Source of the DNA: an uncultured bacterium
GTDB taxonomy: Bacteria > Bipolaricaulota > Bipolaricaulia > RBG-16-55-9 > DRJF01
NCBI GenBank assembly: GCA_913053845.1
Contig: CAJXGD010000001.1
Coordinates: forward strand, 1-64,000
DNA length: 64,000 bases
Direction: 5' to 3'
Shown here: positions 15,183 to 24,105 of the stretch, piece after piece
Layout of the letters: each line of letters begins with the position of its first letter
How positions within the stretch are numbered: the stretch's first letter is position 1
The notes under the pieces: model-generated
What the model was told of the DNA's origin: nothing
What the model saw: only the letters and a program-made list of their open reading frames with translations
Databases searched by the model: none
Position numbers and translations under genes: made by a program

Positions 15183-18062
15183 TTGAAGCGTAGCCTCTTG
15201 ATCACCACCCTAATGGCGCTGGCGCTTGTGGCCTCCGCCGGCCAAGCTTTAGCCCAGCAGACACCGTCGTTGCCCTATAATTACTATGATCTCGAAGTCA
15301 GGCTCAACCCCACACGACAAGCACTGGTCGGCCAGGAGACCATCGTCTACTTCAACGACTCCGCCAGCCCTCTGCCGGCCATCTACTTCAACCTCGCGCC
15401 CAACTACTTGAAATCACCCGACCCCTATCTCTCACCTTTACTGCTCGACGAGAGCTATCCCGATGGCTTTGACCCCGGCTGGCTGAAGGTCAAGTCGGTC
15501 CAAGATGAACAGGGCGCCAAGCTCTCCTACCGCTTGCTGCCCGGACCACCGACCTTCCAGAACTTCTCGCTGGCCGATACGCTGATGCGCGTCGAGCTGC
15601 CCCGGCCGCTGCCCCCCGGCGCACGTCAGACGCTGATCATCGGTTTTGCCACCAGATTCCCCAACTCTACCAGCGGAGACGAAGCCTACTACCGTGATAC
15701 CTATACCTGGCGCTCCGGCTGGCAACCGGTGGCCGTGCCGGCAAAATACTTAACACAGGGCAAATATCCCTCCAATGCCCAGACTCCCCCTAAGGAGATC
15801 CAACCCTCGGCCCTCTATGAGCTGACCTTGACGATTCCCGCCGGCTACCAGGCGGCCATCGGCGCCGATCACCAGGAAATCATCAGCCGAGACGAGCAGC
15901 AGCATACCGAAACGATTCATGCCCTCTCGGCCACCCCCACCCGCTCGGTGCCGCTCAGCATCGGCAAGGATTACCAGCATTACAGCTTGGCCCATTCCGA
16001 TATCCCCATCGAAGTCTATTATCTGCCCGGCGATCAGGCCGCCGCCAGACTGATCGCCAGCTACGCCGCTGAAAGCTTGGATTACTATCGCCAGCGCTGG
16101 GGAAAATACCCCCACCACCGCCTGTTGATCGTCAGCAGCGCCTCTGTTTCCGCCGGCTTCTCCGGAGCGGCCGCCGATGAGCTGATCATCTTGAATCGCA
16201 GTCTATTCGCAGATAAAGACTTGGCTGTGCGCGGCCTGATGGACCGTTGGCTCGATCAGATCATCGCCCACGAGATCGCTCACCAGTGGTGGGGCATCGG
16301 CATCGGGGCCGATCTCAACGCCCAGAACTTTCTCAGCGAGTCCTTCGCCCAGTATTTCTCTATCACCTATTTTGAGCATAAATATGGTAGTAAAGGCGGC
16401 AACGTCTTTCAACCCAAGCGCGATGGTCTGTTGGAGCGCTATGTCAAGAGCCAGTTCGGCTATATCAACCTGCGCCAGCACCTGGAGGGCGATCTGCCCT
16501 ATATTACCGCCTTTGACAATCACTTCGATGAGGCGATCATCAAGCCGCAGCAGCGGACACGCTATCTCAACCAGACGGCCGAGCGCCTCTACAACAAGGG
16601 CTATCTGGTCCTGCGCGCCCTGCGAGGGCTCTTGGGTCAAGCGCAGATGGACCGGCTGCTCAAGACGGCCCAGCAGAAGTATCTTCACCGGGTGATGACC
16701 GTCGAGGAGCTGCGCACCCTGGCGGAGCAGCTCTCCGGCCAAGACCTGACCCTCTTCTTTGAGGACTGGCTCTATCGGAATCAAGATAGCCAGAGGGGCA
16801 GAGCCGGCCAGGCGCCTTATATCGATCTAGGAGTGGCCCAGGTACGTTCTAGCTTGCAACCCGATGGCCAGTACCAGAACGAGATCGTGCTCACCCGCCG
16901 GGGCTCGGCCCGCCTGCCGGCGCAGTTGGTGGCCACCTCTGCCAGCGGCCATATCTATCGGGTGACCTGGCAGGTCGCCCAGCAGGCTGAGCGCCGTTAC
17001 ACGCTGCTGCTGACCTCAGACTCGCCGCTCACCGAGGTGCAGCTCGATCCGAACTCCTGGCTGCCGGATGTCAATCGGCTGAACAACACCTGGTTGCAGG
17101 ATGAGCCCTTCGGGCGCAAGCTAGACGTCATCCTCAACGGCGATAACGCCATGCCGTTGGACGCCTATCTCATCCGCTTCGATCCGACCCGCCAACTGCT
17201 GGAGGGTGGCTTTTTGCGGGAGCATCGCTGGTGGATCGGCAATGGCTTCGCCGGCTTTCTGCTCAACCTGCATCGTGGCTCCAGTCTGAGCGCCTCCCTG
17301 GATCTGATCGGCCAACTGGCCGGGAAACTCCAGTGGACCAAGAGCTTCTACTCCTGGCCGGTGACCGGCTATCCGGGGCGCTATTGGCAGGCCTCCGACC
17401 TGCTCAAGCTCTCGCTGGTGCGCAGCTCCGACGCCAGTGGCCATCCGGGGCTGGATCGCATTCTGGGCGCGGCCCATCGCATGATCACCTATCTGGATCT
17501 CCGTTGGCGGCATAAAGAGTCGCTCAGTGGGCTTTATAGTTATTGGCTGGCCCTGCAGGATGATCCCTTCTCCTTCCAGCGCTTGCAGTTGGGCGGCTCG
17601 CTCAGCCTCAGAGTGGCGCCGCAGGCCGCGCTGACTCTCAGCCTGGCCGGAGGGTGGGGCCAAAACCTTTCAGGGCTCTTTCACTTTAATTTAAGCGAAC
17701 TACGGGGCTTTCAGAAAGCGGTGGGTTATCCCTTTCCCGGCAACGTGAAGTTCTTCGGGCAACTCTCGCTGCACTATCCTATGCAGCGGGATATGAACTA
17801 TGACCTGTTAGGGCTGGTAGCTCTAGGGCGCGTGGACGAGCGGCTTTACCTGCAAGGGGCCAACACCTGGCAGCGGCTGGACGATATACGCCTGGATCAG
17901 CTCAAGGTGGAGCTGGGCTTCGAGCTCACTGCTGTGGGGCGCACCTTCGGTGGGCTGTTCCCCTTCGATGTTACCGTAGGATTCGTCTACCCACTGTCGG
18001 GCATCAACGAATCGGCCCGTCAGGTCAAGCAATACTTCCGTATCTCGACCCCGCTGCTCTAG
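15183..18062 (+). CDS. exported M1-like (gluzincin) peptidase with C-terminal beta-barrel-like domain
   Basis: A 959-residue exported protein starting at TTG (GGAGG eight bases upstream). A signal peptide of about 25 residues ends ALAQ. The N-terminal beta domain and thermolysin-like domain follow the M1 family: zinc ligands His363 and His367 in HEIAHQWWG with catalytic Glu364, and the third ligand Glu386 in NFLSESFAQ, exactly 19 residues on. The M1 exopeptidase motif GxMEN is replaced by AGFSGAAAD, so aminopeptidase specificity is doubtful. From about residue 640 to the end the sequence alternates in short amphipathic strands with aromatic girdles and ends in YFRISTPLL, as in outer-membrane beta barrels. 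This suggests a surface-anchored peptidase in a diderm cell. The barrel assignment is inferred from pattern only. Confidence 0.78.
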   Translation: MKRSLLITTLMALALVASAGQALAQQTPSLPYNYYDLEVRLNPTRQALVGQETIVYFNDSASPLPAIYFNLAPNYLKSPDPYLSPLLLDESYPDGFDPGWLKVKSVQDEQGAKLSYRLLPGPPTFQNFSLADTLMRVELPRPLPPGARQTLIIGFATRFPNSTSGDEAYYRDTYTWRSGWQPVAVPAKYLTQGKYPSNAQTPPKEIQPSALYELTLTIPAGYQAAIGADHQEIISRDEQQHTETIHALSATPTRSVPLSIGKDYQHYSLAHSDIPIEVYYLPGDQAAARLIASYAAESLDYYRQRWGKYPHHRLLIVSSASVSAGFSGAAADELIILNRSLFADKDLAVRGLMDRWLDQIIAHEIAHQWWGIGIGADLNAQNFLSESFAQYFSITYFEHKYGSKGGNVFQPKRDGLLERYVKSQFGYINLRQHLEGDLPYITAFDNHFDEAIIKPQQRTRYLNQTAERLYNKGYLVLRALRGLLGQAQMDRLLKTAQQKYLHRVMTVEELRTLAEQLSGQDLTLFFEDWLYRNQDSQRGRAGQAPYIDLGVAQVRSSLQPDGQYQNEIVLTRRGSARLPAQLVATSASGHIYRVTWQVAQQAERRYTLLLTSDSPLTEVQLDPNSWLPDVNRLNNTWLQDEPFGRKLDVILNGDNAMPLDAYLIRFDPTRQLLEGGFLREHRWWIGNGFAGFLLNLHRGSSLSASLDLIGQLAGKLQWTKSFYSWPVTGYPGRYWQASDLLKLSLVRSSDASGHPGLDRILGAAHRMITYLDLRWRHKESLSGLYSYWLALQDDPFSFQRLQLGGSLSLRVAPQAALTLSLAGGWGQNLSGLFHFNLSELRGFQKAVGYPFPGNVKFFGQLSLHYPMQRDMNYDLLGLVALGRVDERLYLQGANTWQRLDDIRLDQLKVELGFELTAVGRTFGGLFPFDVTVGFVYPLSGINESARQVKQYFRISTPLL

Positions 18063-18067
18063 AAGCG

Positions 18068-18952
18068 ATGAGAGTGGTGCGCAGTAGTGCCGAAGTGAGA
18101 GCCGCGCTCAAGAGAGCGCGCGCCGCCGGCGCAAGACGGCTGGCGCTGATTCCCACTGCGGGCGCACTGCATCGCGGCCACCTGAGCCTGGTCCAATTGG
18201 CCCAAGCTCAGGCCGATTACCGGGTAGTAAGCCTCTTCGTCAACCCCACTCAGTTCGGTCCCACCGAGGACTTTACCGCTTACCCTCGCGATGAAGAGTG
18301 CGACCGTCGGCTGCTAGAGGAGCAGGGAGTGGAGTTGCTCTTCACCCCGCCGGTCGAAGATATTTATCCCCAAAAGCCGCGCCTCGGCTTTGAGATCTCC
18401 GGACTGGCCGATCACCTCTGTGGGGCCAGGCGACCGGGCCACTTCAACGGCGTCCTGCTCATCGTGGCCAAGCTTTTTAACCTGATTCAGCCTGAGGTGG
18501 CCGTCTTCGGCATGAAGGACCTACAACAACTGGTGATCATCAAACAGTTGGTGCGCGAGCTGAGCTTCGACATTCAGATCGTCGCCGCTCCCACGGTGCG
18601 CGAGCCGGACGGCCTGGCGCTGAGCTCGCGCAATCGCTATCTCAACCCGGAAGAGCGTCGGCAAAGCTCGGCACTCTATCGGGCGCTTGAGCGAGGCCAA
18701 GCGCTGATCGCGGCCGGCGAACGGCAGGCCGAGCGGGTGATCGCCGAGATGAAGAGCCTACTCGAGGCCGAGGCCCCGCTGGCTCGGCTGGATTATCTGG
18801 AGATCGTTGATCTGGCAAAGCTGCAGCCCTTGAAGCAGCTGAGCGGGCGCTGTGCGTTGGCTTTGGCCGCTTATTTTGGGCGCGCCCGGCTGATAGACAA
18901 CCTGGTGCTGGAGGTGCGAGGTGAAGCCGTCCGCGAGCTCCGAGCGATCTAG
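18068..18952 (+). CDS. panC: pantothenate synthetase (pantoate--beta-alanine ligase)
   Basis: A 294-residue cytoplasmic enzyme that joins pantoate and beta-alanine using ATP, the last step to pantothenate for coenzyme A. The HIGH-type motif is PTAGALHRGH (about residues 30-39; most homologs have PTMGALHEGH). VNPTQFGP follows, then AVFGMKDLQQ (usually FGEKD) and the KMSKS-like LSSRNRYL (about 182). The Met-to-Ala and Glu-to-Met changes sit in substrate-binding loops but leave the catalytic His and Lys/Asp pattern intact. It starts five bases after the peptidase. Its stop codon shares four bases (CTAG) with the convergent darT stop. No panB or panD is in the window. Confidence 0.9.
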   Translation: MRVVRSSAEVRAALKRARAAGARRLALIPTAGALHRGHLSLVQLAQAQADYRVVSLFVNPTQFGPTEDFTAYPRDEECDRRLLEEQGVELLFTPPVEDIYPQKPRLGFEISGLADHLCGARRPGHFNGVLLIVAKLFNLIQPEVAVFGMKDLQQLVIIKQLVRELSFDIQIVAAPTVREPDGLALSSRNRYLNPEERRQSSALYRALERGQALIAAGERQAERVIAEMKSLLEAEAPLARLDYLEIVDLAKLQPLKQLSGRCALALAAYFGRARLIDNLVLEVRGEAVRELRAI

Positions 18953-19923
18953 AATGGGGCATCCATCAATGTATAGGAATTAGCATACGCTAAATGCCCA
19001 TCGAGCTTGATTTGTATAGTGTAGTGAGGTAGTGTTATTGGTAAGTCGATTTTGATATCTTTGGTTACATAGAAATTCTCTTTCCCCAGGTGGTAATCAT
19101 TCAGTATGACTTGCAGGCGGAACGGCCCGGGAGATCGAGTATCAGGCGAAAAGCGTGCAACCACATGATTTGCACTGAGTTCAACCGTTTCAATGAAGGT
19201 GTGAGCTCGAAAAAATAGCATACTGCGGGTCGTGGCCACAATCATTTCCTGGTATTGCCGTCGCAGCTTGGGAGATAATAGGGATAACAAGGTCTCCTTC
19301 TCAGCAGCGGAGCGGCAGTAGATGAAGCTCAGGGAGGTTAGATCAAGTTTCTGCGGCACGATGACCTCCGCATTACGCCGAAAGGTTATGTCGGAATCCT
19401 GGTGAGGGTCGAAGGGACCGGTGTGGTAAATCCTTGCCCAAGGGAGGTTCTCCAGCTCAGCCGCTGTGGAGAGGCGTTGGGCACGAGGGCTGGCCAGGTT
19501 GCCATCTGAAAACTGACAGTCAGCGCGGGTGAGAATTGCGTTAGAGTCAAACAGGAAAAAGACTGGTACAGGGCAATGTGCATGCAATGGGGTTATCTGG
19601 TCTATCGTTCGTATACCCTCGATATGATATTGTGTCGGAGTTTTAGGTCGAAAATAGAGGCGCACATAATGCTTAGCCGAGGTGGCAGTACCTGCCAGCA
19701 CACGAGGACTACCACTGTCTACGGTTGGTTGATGAGCCTCCTCAAGATAGTTACGACAATGGAGACAACCTTCCTGTAGTATCTTTGCGGCATTGCGTAC
19801 ATCAGTATAATGAAAGACAAACCGGGGCCACCAACGCCTTTCCGAACGCTTTAGCCAGGATTGATCAGCTAGAGCCTGCAGGCAACTAAGGATTTGCGCT
19901 GTATCCAACTTGCGCTTGACCAT
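18949..19923 (-). CDS. darT: DarT-like toxin: DNA ADP-ribosyltransferase (DUF4433) with extra C-terminal domain
   Basis: About 324 residues. Residues about 35-205 match the DarT fold: FHYTDVRNAAKILQEG at the start (NAD-binding block), YVRLYFRPKTPTQY (about 86-99), and RRNAEVIVP near the end, whose Glu (about 186) matches the catalytic Glu. DarT adds ADP-ribose to thymine in single-stranded DNA and blocks replication. Typical DarT is about 210 residues; here about 100 extra beta-rich residues follow, which I do not recognise. The start is uncertain (19977 or 19923); no clear ribosome binding site exists and both overlap the upstream antitoxin gene, as expected for a coupled toxin. The locus is AT-richer than its neighbours, suggesting transfer. 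Confidence 0.75.
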   Translation of the reverse strand: MVKRKLDTAQILSCLQALADQSWLKRSERRWWPRFVFHYTDVRNAAKILQEGCLHCRNYLEEAHQPTVDSGSPRVLAGTATSAKHYVRLYFRPKTPTQYHIEGIRTIDQITPLHAHCPVPVFFLFDSNAILTRADCQFSDGNLASPRAQRLSTAAELENLPWARIYHTGPFDPHQDSDITFRRNAEVIVPQKLDLTSLSFIYCRSAAEKETLLSLLSPKLRRQYQEMIVATTRSMLFFRAHTFIETVELSANHVVARFSPDTRSPGPFRLQVILNDYHLGKENFYVTKDIKIDLPITLPHYTIQIKLDGHLAYANSYTLMDAPF

Positions 19924-20854
19924 AGGTGGTAGGCAAGGCTGACTTAAAAAGCGGCAATTGCGTCTGCTGACGTCCACGGTTGAAGGCGAGAGGGAGCACC
20001 TGCAAGCCTATGATAGGTGACCGCCGGAGATCAGCATAGTGCACAGCGACTTTAACCGGTTTCACATATGACAAACTAGCAAATAGAGGGGCCAAATAAT
20101 ACACCTGCCGGCTGAGACTGGGTACGATATTGCGTGTGGAGAACCCATGAGTTCTAAGCTGCTGCCAGAAAGCCATTAAGCTATCATAGGGGACATAATA
20201 GCGCTTATTGGAAGCAACTATCTCTATTGCTCGTGGTGCATGTTTCACTGTAGCAATAAATGGATGGTGATTGGCAATTGTTTCAAAGCTATGTCTCCTA
20301 CCTAACAACTGCTCAATGTCTTCCCATACTTCAGAGAAGGGTAAGCTGGTAGGTTCAGAACGTAGCCATGCTTTCATCACTAGGGGGTCCTCATGTTCTG
20401 GGACAAAAGCATCTTTAAGGTCTGGATATACAAATACGTCTATAGGCAATCTGCTTAAATATTCGTGCATTAGGGGTTGAACGTCTTTCTGAAAGTCTAG
20501 ACCCCCATTCCCGCAGCCGAGGGGGGGGAAAGCAATACTCTGAATACCTAATTTGGTATAGGTAGCGACAAATTTACCCAGACCAGTCCCAATATACTCC
20601 AAGCGCGAGGGATTGCGCCAATGCTGCTTGGTGGGAAAGTTGAGCACCCATTTGTTAGCGCTCTTGTAGAGCCAGAGTGTCCCGATCTTTAATTTCCCCT
20701 GCTCACAGAGCTGACGATACTGTTTGAACATCTCTGGGAACAGTCGCTTGAAATCGTAAGCCACACCTTTACCCATCACACCCACAGTATTGACGGTGTT
20801 AACAAGCACCTGTGCCGGGGCCTGGAAAATATTCCCACTTACATATAGAATCAT
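19886..20854 (-). CDS. darG: DarG-like antitoxin: macrodomain DNA ADP-ribosylglycohydrolase
   Basis: About 322 residues. The N-terminal macrodomain (about 1-150) shows VSGNIFQAPAQVLVNTVN, then GVMGKGVA with the Lys expected in the DarG active site, and PPLGCGNGGLDF as the ADP-ribose loop. This domain removes the DNA mark placed by DarT. The C-terminal 170 residues do not show the KLAYFLQ-type segment of common DarG antitoxins and instead read as an unrecognised alpha/beta domain. I chose ATG at 20854 because GAGGTGA precedes it. The gene is upstream of and overlaps darT, and both are driven by a good promoter at 20901-20929. Confidence 0.8.
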   Translation of the reverse strand: MILYVSGNIFQAPAQVLVNTVNTVGVMGKGVAYDFKRLFPEMFKQYRQLCEQGKLKIGTLWLYKSANKWVLNFPTKQHWRNPSRLEYIGTGLGKFVATYTKLGIQSIAFPPLGCGNGGLDFQKDVQPLMHEYLSRLPIDVFVYPDLKDAFVPEHEDPLVMKAWLRSEPTSLPFSEVWEDIEQLLGRRHSFETIANHHPFIATVKHAPRAIEIVASNKRYYVPYDSLMAFWQQLRTHGFSTRNIVPSLSRQVYYLAPLFASLSYVKPVKVAVHYADLRRSPIIGLQVLPLAFNRGRQQTQLPLFKSALPTTYGQAQVGYSANP

Positions 20855-20900
20855 GGCCATCACCTCATCGTGGCTCATAGAGCATTGGCCCTATGTTTTT

Positions 20901-20929
20901 ATTATCGCAGACAGCGAGGGTCTTGGCAA
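20901..20929 (-). promoter_or_regulatory. promoter of the darG-darT operon
   Basis: On the minus strand TTGCCA (20924-20929) and GATAAT (20901-20906) are separated by 17 bases, about 45 bases before the darG ATG. Confidence 0.6.
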
Positions 20930-21013
20930 TTCCGCCGGTAAGCAGTTGAGGTGTTTAACAGTCTCGATCTGTGGTAAACTTATCCCTAGAGCTTCCATGG
21001 AGCGGGGAAACTG

Positions 21014-21505
21014 GTGATAAGCAAATCCAATACGTCCGAGCGCTCGCTTGAGTCATGCGTCACTGCCAACCCCGAAGAGACCCGTGCTTGGGGTCTCAAG
21101 CTGGCCCGGCGCCTCCAAGCCGGCGATTGCTTGTTGCTGATCGGTGAGCTGGGAGCGGGCAAGACCACTCTGGTGCAGGGCATCGCCTCCGGTTTCGGGG
21201 TGCCCCCGGAGAAGATCCGCTCGCCAACTTTCGTGTTGATCCGAGAGTATGACGGACAGATTCCCATCTACCATGTGGACGCCTATCGGCTGCGCTCGGC
21301 CGAGGAGCTGCTCGACGTCGGCTTCGAGGACTATCTGGCAAGTGGTCGGGGACTGGTGATCGTCGAATGGGGCGAAGTCGTCCGGCCACTCTGTCCGCCG
21401 GATAGCTGGGAAGTGCGGCTGGAGATCCTAGATGAGCATAGGAGACGGCTTACGAGTTTCCTGGGCGCACACAGGAGACGAAAAAGGCATAGAGACGGAG
21501 ACTAA
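21014..21505 (+). CDS. tsaE: tRNA threonylcarbamoyladenosine biosynthesis ATPase TsaE
   Basis: A 163-residue P-loop ATPase that works with TsaB, TsaC and TsaD to make t6A at position 37 of ANN-decoding tRNAs. The Walker A motif is GELGAGKTTLVQGIA (about residue 43), followed by SPTFVLIREYDG and the Walker B-like HVDAYRL; VIVEWGE near residue 117 is also typical. The length fits the family. The C-terminal tail is unusually rich in Arg and His. GTG at 21014 follows a GGGGAAA stretch. TsaB and TsaD are not in this window. The next gene starts seven bases downstream and is probably co-transcribed. Confidence 0.92.
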   Translation: MISKSNTSERSLESCVTANPEETRAWGLKLARRLQAGDCLLLIGELGAGKTTLVQGIASGFGVPPEKIRSPTFVLIREYDGQIPIYHVDAYRLRSAEELLDVGFEDYLASGRGLVIVEWGEVVRPLCPPDSWEVRLEILDEHRRRLTSFLGAHRRRKRHRDGD

Positions 21506-21511
21506 ACTATC

Positions 21512-22510
21512 ATGGAGCGCGCCGCAGGGCTGAGCGTCGCAGATTTGCAGGTCCCAGACATCAGGCGCTCGGTGTTGGAACTGATCGCTCAGGTGCCGGC
21601 CGGTCGGGTGACCACCTATGGCAGGCTAGCCACCGCCTTGGGCGATGTGGTCGCCAGCCGTGCTGTGGGCCGGATCATCGCTGAAGCCGGCGCAGAGTAC
21701 CCTTGCCATCGGGTGGTCTACCGCGATGGGCGCGTCGGCACTTGGCGAGCCGGCGAGAGCCTAAGACGCCTGCGGGCCGAGGGCATCCGGCTCCAGGAGG
21801 ACCGCATCGCTGACTTGCCAGGCTTGCTCCTCTCCGAGTTCAGCTCAGAGCAGCCGCTCAAAGCGCTGCGTGACCTGCAGGACGAGCTGCGCTCCCGCAT
21901 CTCGACCGAGCCCGCCCGCTCAGAGTATCGCACCGTCGGCGCAGTGGACCTCTCCTATCCGGGGCCCTGGCAAGCTGTGGGAGCCTACGTGCGGCTGGAG
22001 GCCCGGAGCGGGCGCTTGCTGGATTTTCAGACGCTGCAGTCGGAAATAAACTTCCCCTATATCCCGAGCTATCTGTCCTTTCGCGAGTTGCCGGTCTTGC
22101 TCGCCTTGCTGAGCCAAACGCGACAATCCGGATTGCTTCCCGATGTTTTGATGGTGGACGGCAACGGGATATTGCACCCACGCGGCGCCGGGATCGCCTC
22201 GCATCTGGGAGTATTGCTGGATTTACCGACCATCGGGATCAGCAAATCCCTGCTCTGCGGCCAAGTTGATCTGAGCGGCATGAAGCGGGGCGAGGCACGA
22301 GAGATCAGAGATGCCAAGCGAGCAAATAGCATCATCGGTGCGGCGCTCAAGACCGGTGAGCGGTCCAAGCCGATCTTCGTCTCCATTGGCCACCGGATCG
22401 ACCTGGACTCAGCGATCGAGCTGACGTGGCGGCTGGCCTTAAAAAAGCTTCCGGAGCCGATCCGGCAAGCGCATCGGGCCTGCACCGTCGCAGCGCACCC
22501 TCATGCTTAG
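21512..22510 (+). CDS. fusion of O6-alkylguanine-DNA alkyltransferase and endonuclease V
   Basis: A 332-residue two-domain DNA repair protein. Residues about 15-95 are the active-site domain of an alkyltransferase: VPAGRVTTYGRLA, the Arg-finger segment ASRAVGRII, and YPCHRVV with the acceptor Cys65 retained, unlike Trp-bearing ATL proteins. Residues about 115-325 are endonuclease V: GAVDLSYPG (Asp146), PYIPSYLSFRE (Glu192), DVLMVDGNGILHPR (Asp216), then HLGVLLDLPTIGISKS and the SIGHRIDLDSA segment. The first domain would remove alkyl groups from guanine; the second cuts next to deoxyinosine. A bifunctional protein of this architecture was characterised from the archaeon Ferroplasma. Its stop overlaps the pyruvate kinase stop. 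Confidence 0.9.
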   Translation: MERAAGLSVADLQVPDIRRSVLELIAQVPAGRVTTYGRLATALGDVVASRAVGRIIAEAGAEYPCHRVVYRDGRVGTWRAGESLRRLRAEGIRLQEDRIADLPGLLLSEFSSEQPLKALRDLQDELRSRISTEPARSEYRTVGAVDLSYPGPWQAVGAYVRLEARSGRLLDFQTLQSEINFPYIPSYLSFRELPVLLALLSQTRQSGLLPDVLMVDGNGILHPRGAGIASHLGVLLDLPTIGISKSLLCGQVDLSGMKRGEAREIRDAKRANSIIGAALKTGERSKPIFVSIGHRIDLDSAIELTWRLALKKLPEPIRQAHRACTVAAHPHA

Positions 22511-23928
22511 ACCCGCTCGACCTTGATCAGGTTGGTCGTCCCGGAGACTCCGAAGGGTGCGCCGGCGGTAAGGACTACCCAGTGACCTTTTTGGATCAGC
22601 TCGGCCTGCAGGGCCACTTCGACCGAGCGGCGCAGTATCTCGTCGGTGCTGCTCTCCGAGAAGGGGATCACCAGTGGTTGGACGCCCCAGATGAGGGACA
22701 GCTGGTTTCGCACCTGCTCAGAGTAGGTCACGGCGACGATAGATTGGGGTGGGCGGAACTTGGCTACCAGTCGGGCCGTGGCTCCCGAGCGCGTCGAGGT
22801 GATGATCGCGGCCGCGTCGATATGCTCGGCGATCAGGCAGGCTGACTGGCCGATCGCCTCTGTGGTGCTCACTCGCCGCACCTCTGCAAGCCGCACCTGC
22901 GGCTCAGCTCGCTCGATGCATTGGGCAATCCGGGTCATGATCTGAACCGACTCGACCGGATAACTTCCGATGGCCGTCTCCTCCGAGAGCATGATCGCAT
23001 CGGCTCCGTCTAGAATGGCCGTAGCGATGTCCGAGACCTCGGCCCGCGTTGGCCGGGGGTTATCCACCATGGATTTGAGCATTTGCGTGGCGATGATCAC
23101 CGGCACACCCCGCTCCCGACAGCGCTGGACCAGACGCCGCTGAGCGAGCGGCACCTCTTCCAGGGGAATCTCGACGCCCAGGTCTCCCCGGGCTACCATG
23201 ACCGCATCGGAGGCGGCGATGATCGCCTCACTATTGGCGATCGCTTCGGTTGTCTCCATCTTGGCCACGATGCCGGCCCCGCAGCCCTTGAGAATCTGGC
23301 GCGCTCGCTCGATATCTGAGGCCTGGCGCACGAAGGAGACCGCCAGATAATCAATGCCGCAACTGGCAGCGAACTCGATGTCCTGGCGATCGGCCTCGGC
23401 GAGGGAGGGCAGTCGCGCTTCGGGGAGATTAACCCGCTTGTGATCACCCAATACGCCAGAGTTCTTCACCTGGCAGCGGATGCCCTCTGGACTGCTGGAG
23501 AGTACCTGTAGCTCGATCTCCCCGTTGGCCAGCCAGACGGCGTCGCCGGGGTGCAGATGCTGCCAAAGGTCGGGATAGTCTATCGGGATGCGCTCGGCGT
23601 TGCCCAGCAACTCGGCCGCCACCAGCGAGAGCTCTTGGCCGGCGCCCAGCTTCAGCCGGCCGCCGGCCAGCGCTCCGGTGCGGATGCCCGGCCCCTTGGT
23701 ATCGGCCATGATGGCCAAAGGCAACCGGGCTTGAGCGGCCGCCTCCCGCGCTCGCCGGATAGTCTCCCGGTGCTCTTCCGGGGTGCCGTGGGCCATGTTG
23801 ATGCGGATTAAGTTCATGCCGGCAGATAGCAGCTTGATTAGCATCTCCGGCTGCCAGGAGGCCGGGCCGATGGTGGCGATGATCTTGGTGCGCTTAGCTG
23901 CCGTCTTGACGGTGACAGGAGTGCTCAT
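22507..23928 (-). CDS. pyk: pyruvate kinase
   Basis: A 473-residue glycolytic enzyme making pyruvate and ATP from phosphoenolpyruvate. Seen in order: TIGPASW at the N-terminus, RINMAHGTPEEH (about 43-54), the B domain (about 75-170), MVARGDLGVEIP (about residues 240-250), IIATQMLKSM, and the C-terminal domain with TRSGATARLVAKFRP. Catalytic Lys and Mg ligands are in the expected places. There is no C-terminal phosphohistidine domain. It is transcribed alone towards the endonuclease V fusion, and the two stop codons overlap. Confidence 0.95.
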   Translation of the reverse strand: MSTPVTVKTAAKRTKIIATIGPASWQPEMLIKLLSAGMNLIRINMAHGTPEEHRETIRRAREAAAQARLPLAIMADTKGPGIRTGALAGGRLKLGAGQELSLVAAELLGNAERIPIDYPDLWQHLHPGDAVWLANGEIELQVLSSSPEGIRCQVKNSGVLGDHKRVNLPEARLPSLAEADRQDIEFAASCGIDYLAVSFVRQASDIERARQILKGCGAGIVAKMETTEAIANSEAIIAASDAVMVARGDLGVEIPLEEVPLAQRRLVQRCRERGVPVIIATQMLKSMVDNPRPTRAEVSDIATAILDGADAIMLSEETAIGSYPVESVQIMTRIAQCIERAEPQVRLAEVRRVSTTEAIGQSACLIAEHIDAAAIITSTRSGATARLVAKFRPPQSIVAVTYSEQVRNQLSLIWGVQPLVIPFSESSTDEILRRSVEVALQAELIQKGHWVVLTAGAPFGVSGTTNLIKVERV

Positions 23929-24105
23929 GCCCCAAAGTTTAGCACGCCGAGGCTCAGAAGGGAAACTGGCGAGCTTTCACCGTTTTTTCAGACGGATTTC
24001 CCGCGGTTCCCCCCCGGTGGCTATGGTGCTGTCACCGGTAAGCAGTTATAATAAGAATATCCTAAGGCGCAAGAGCGCCGCTAAGACCCCCAGGAGGTCG
24101 AGATC

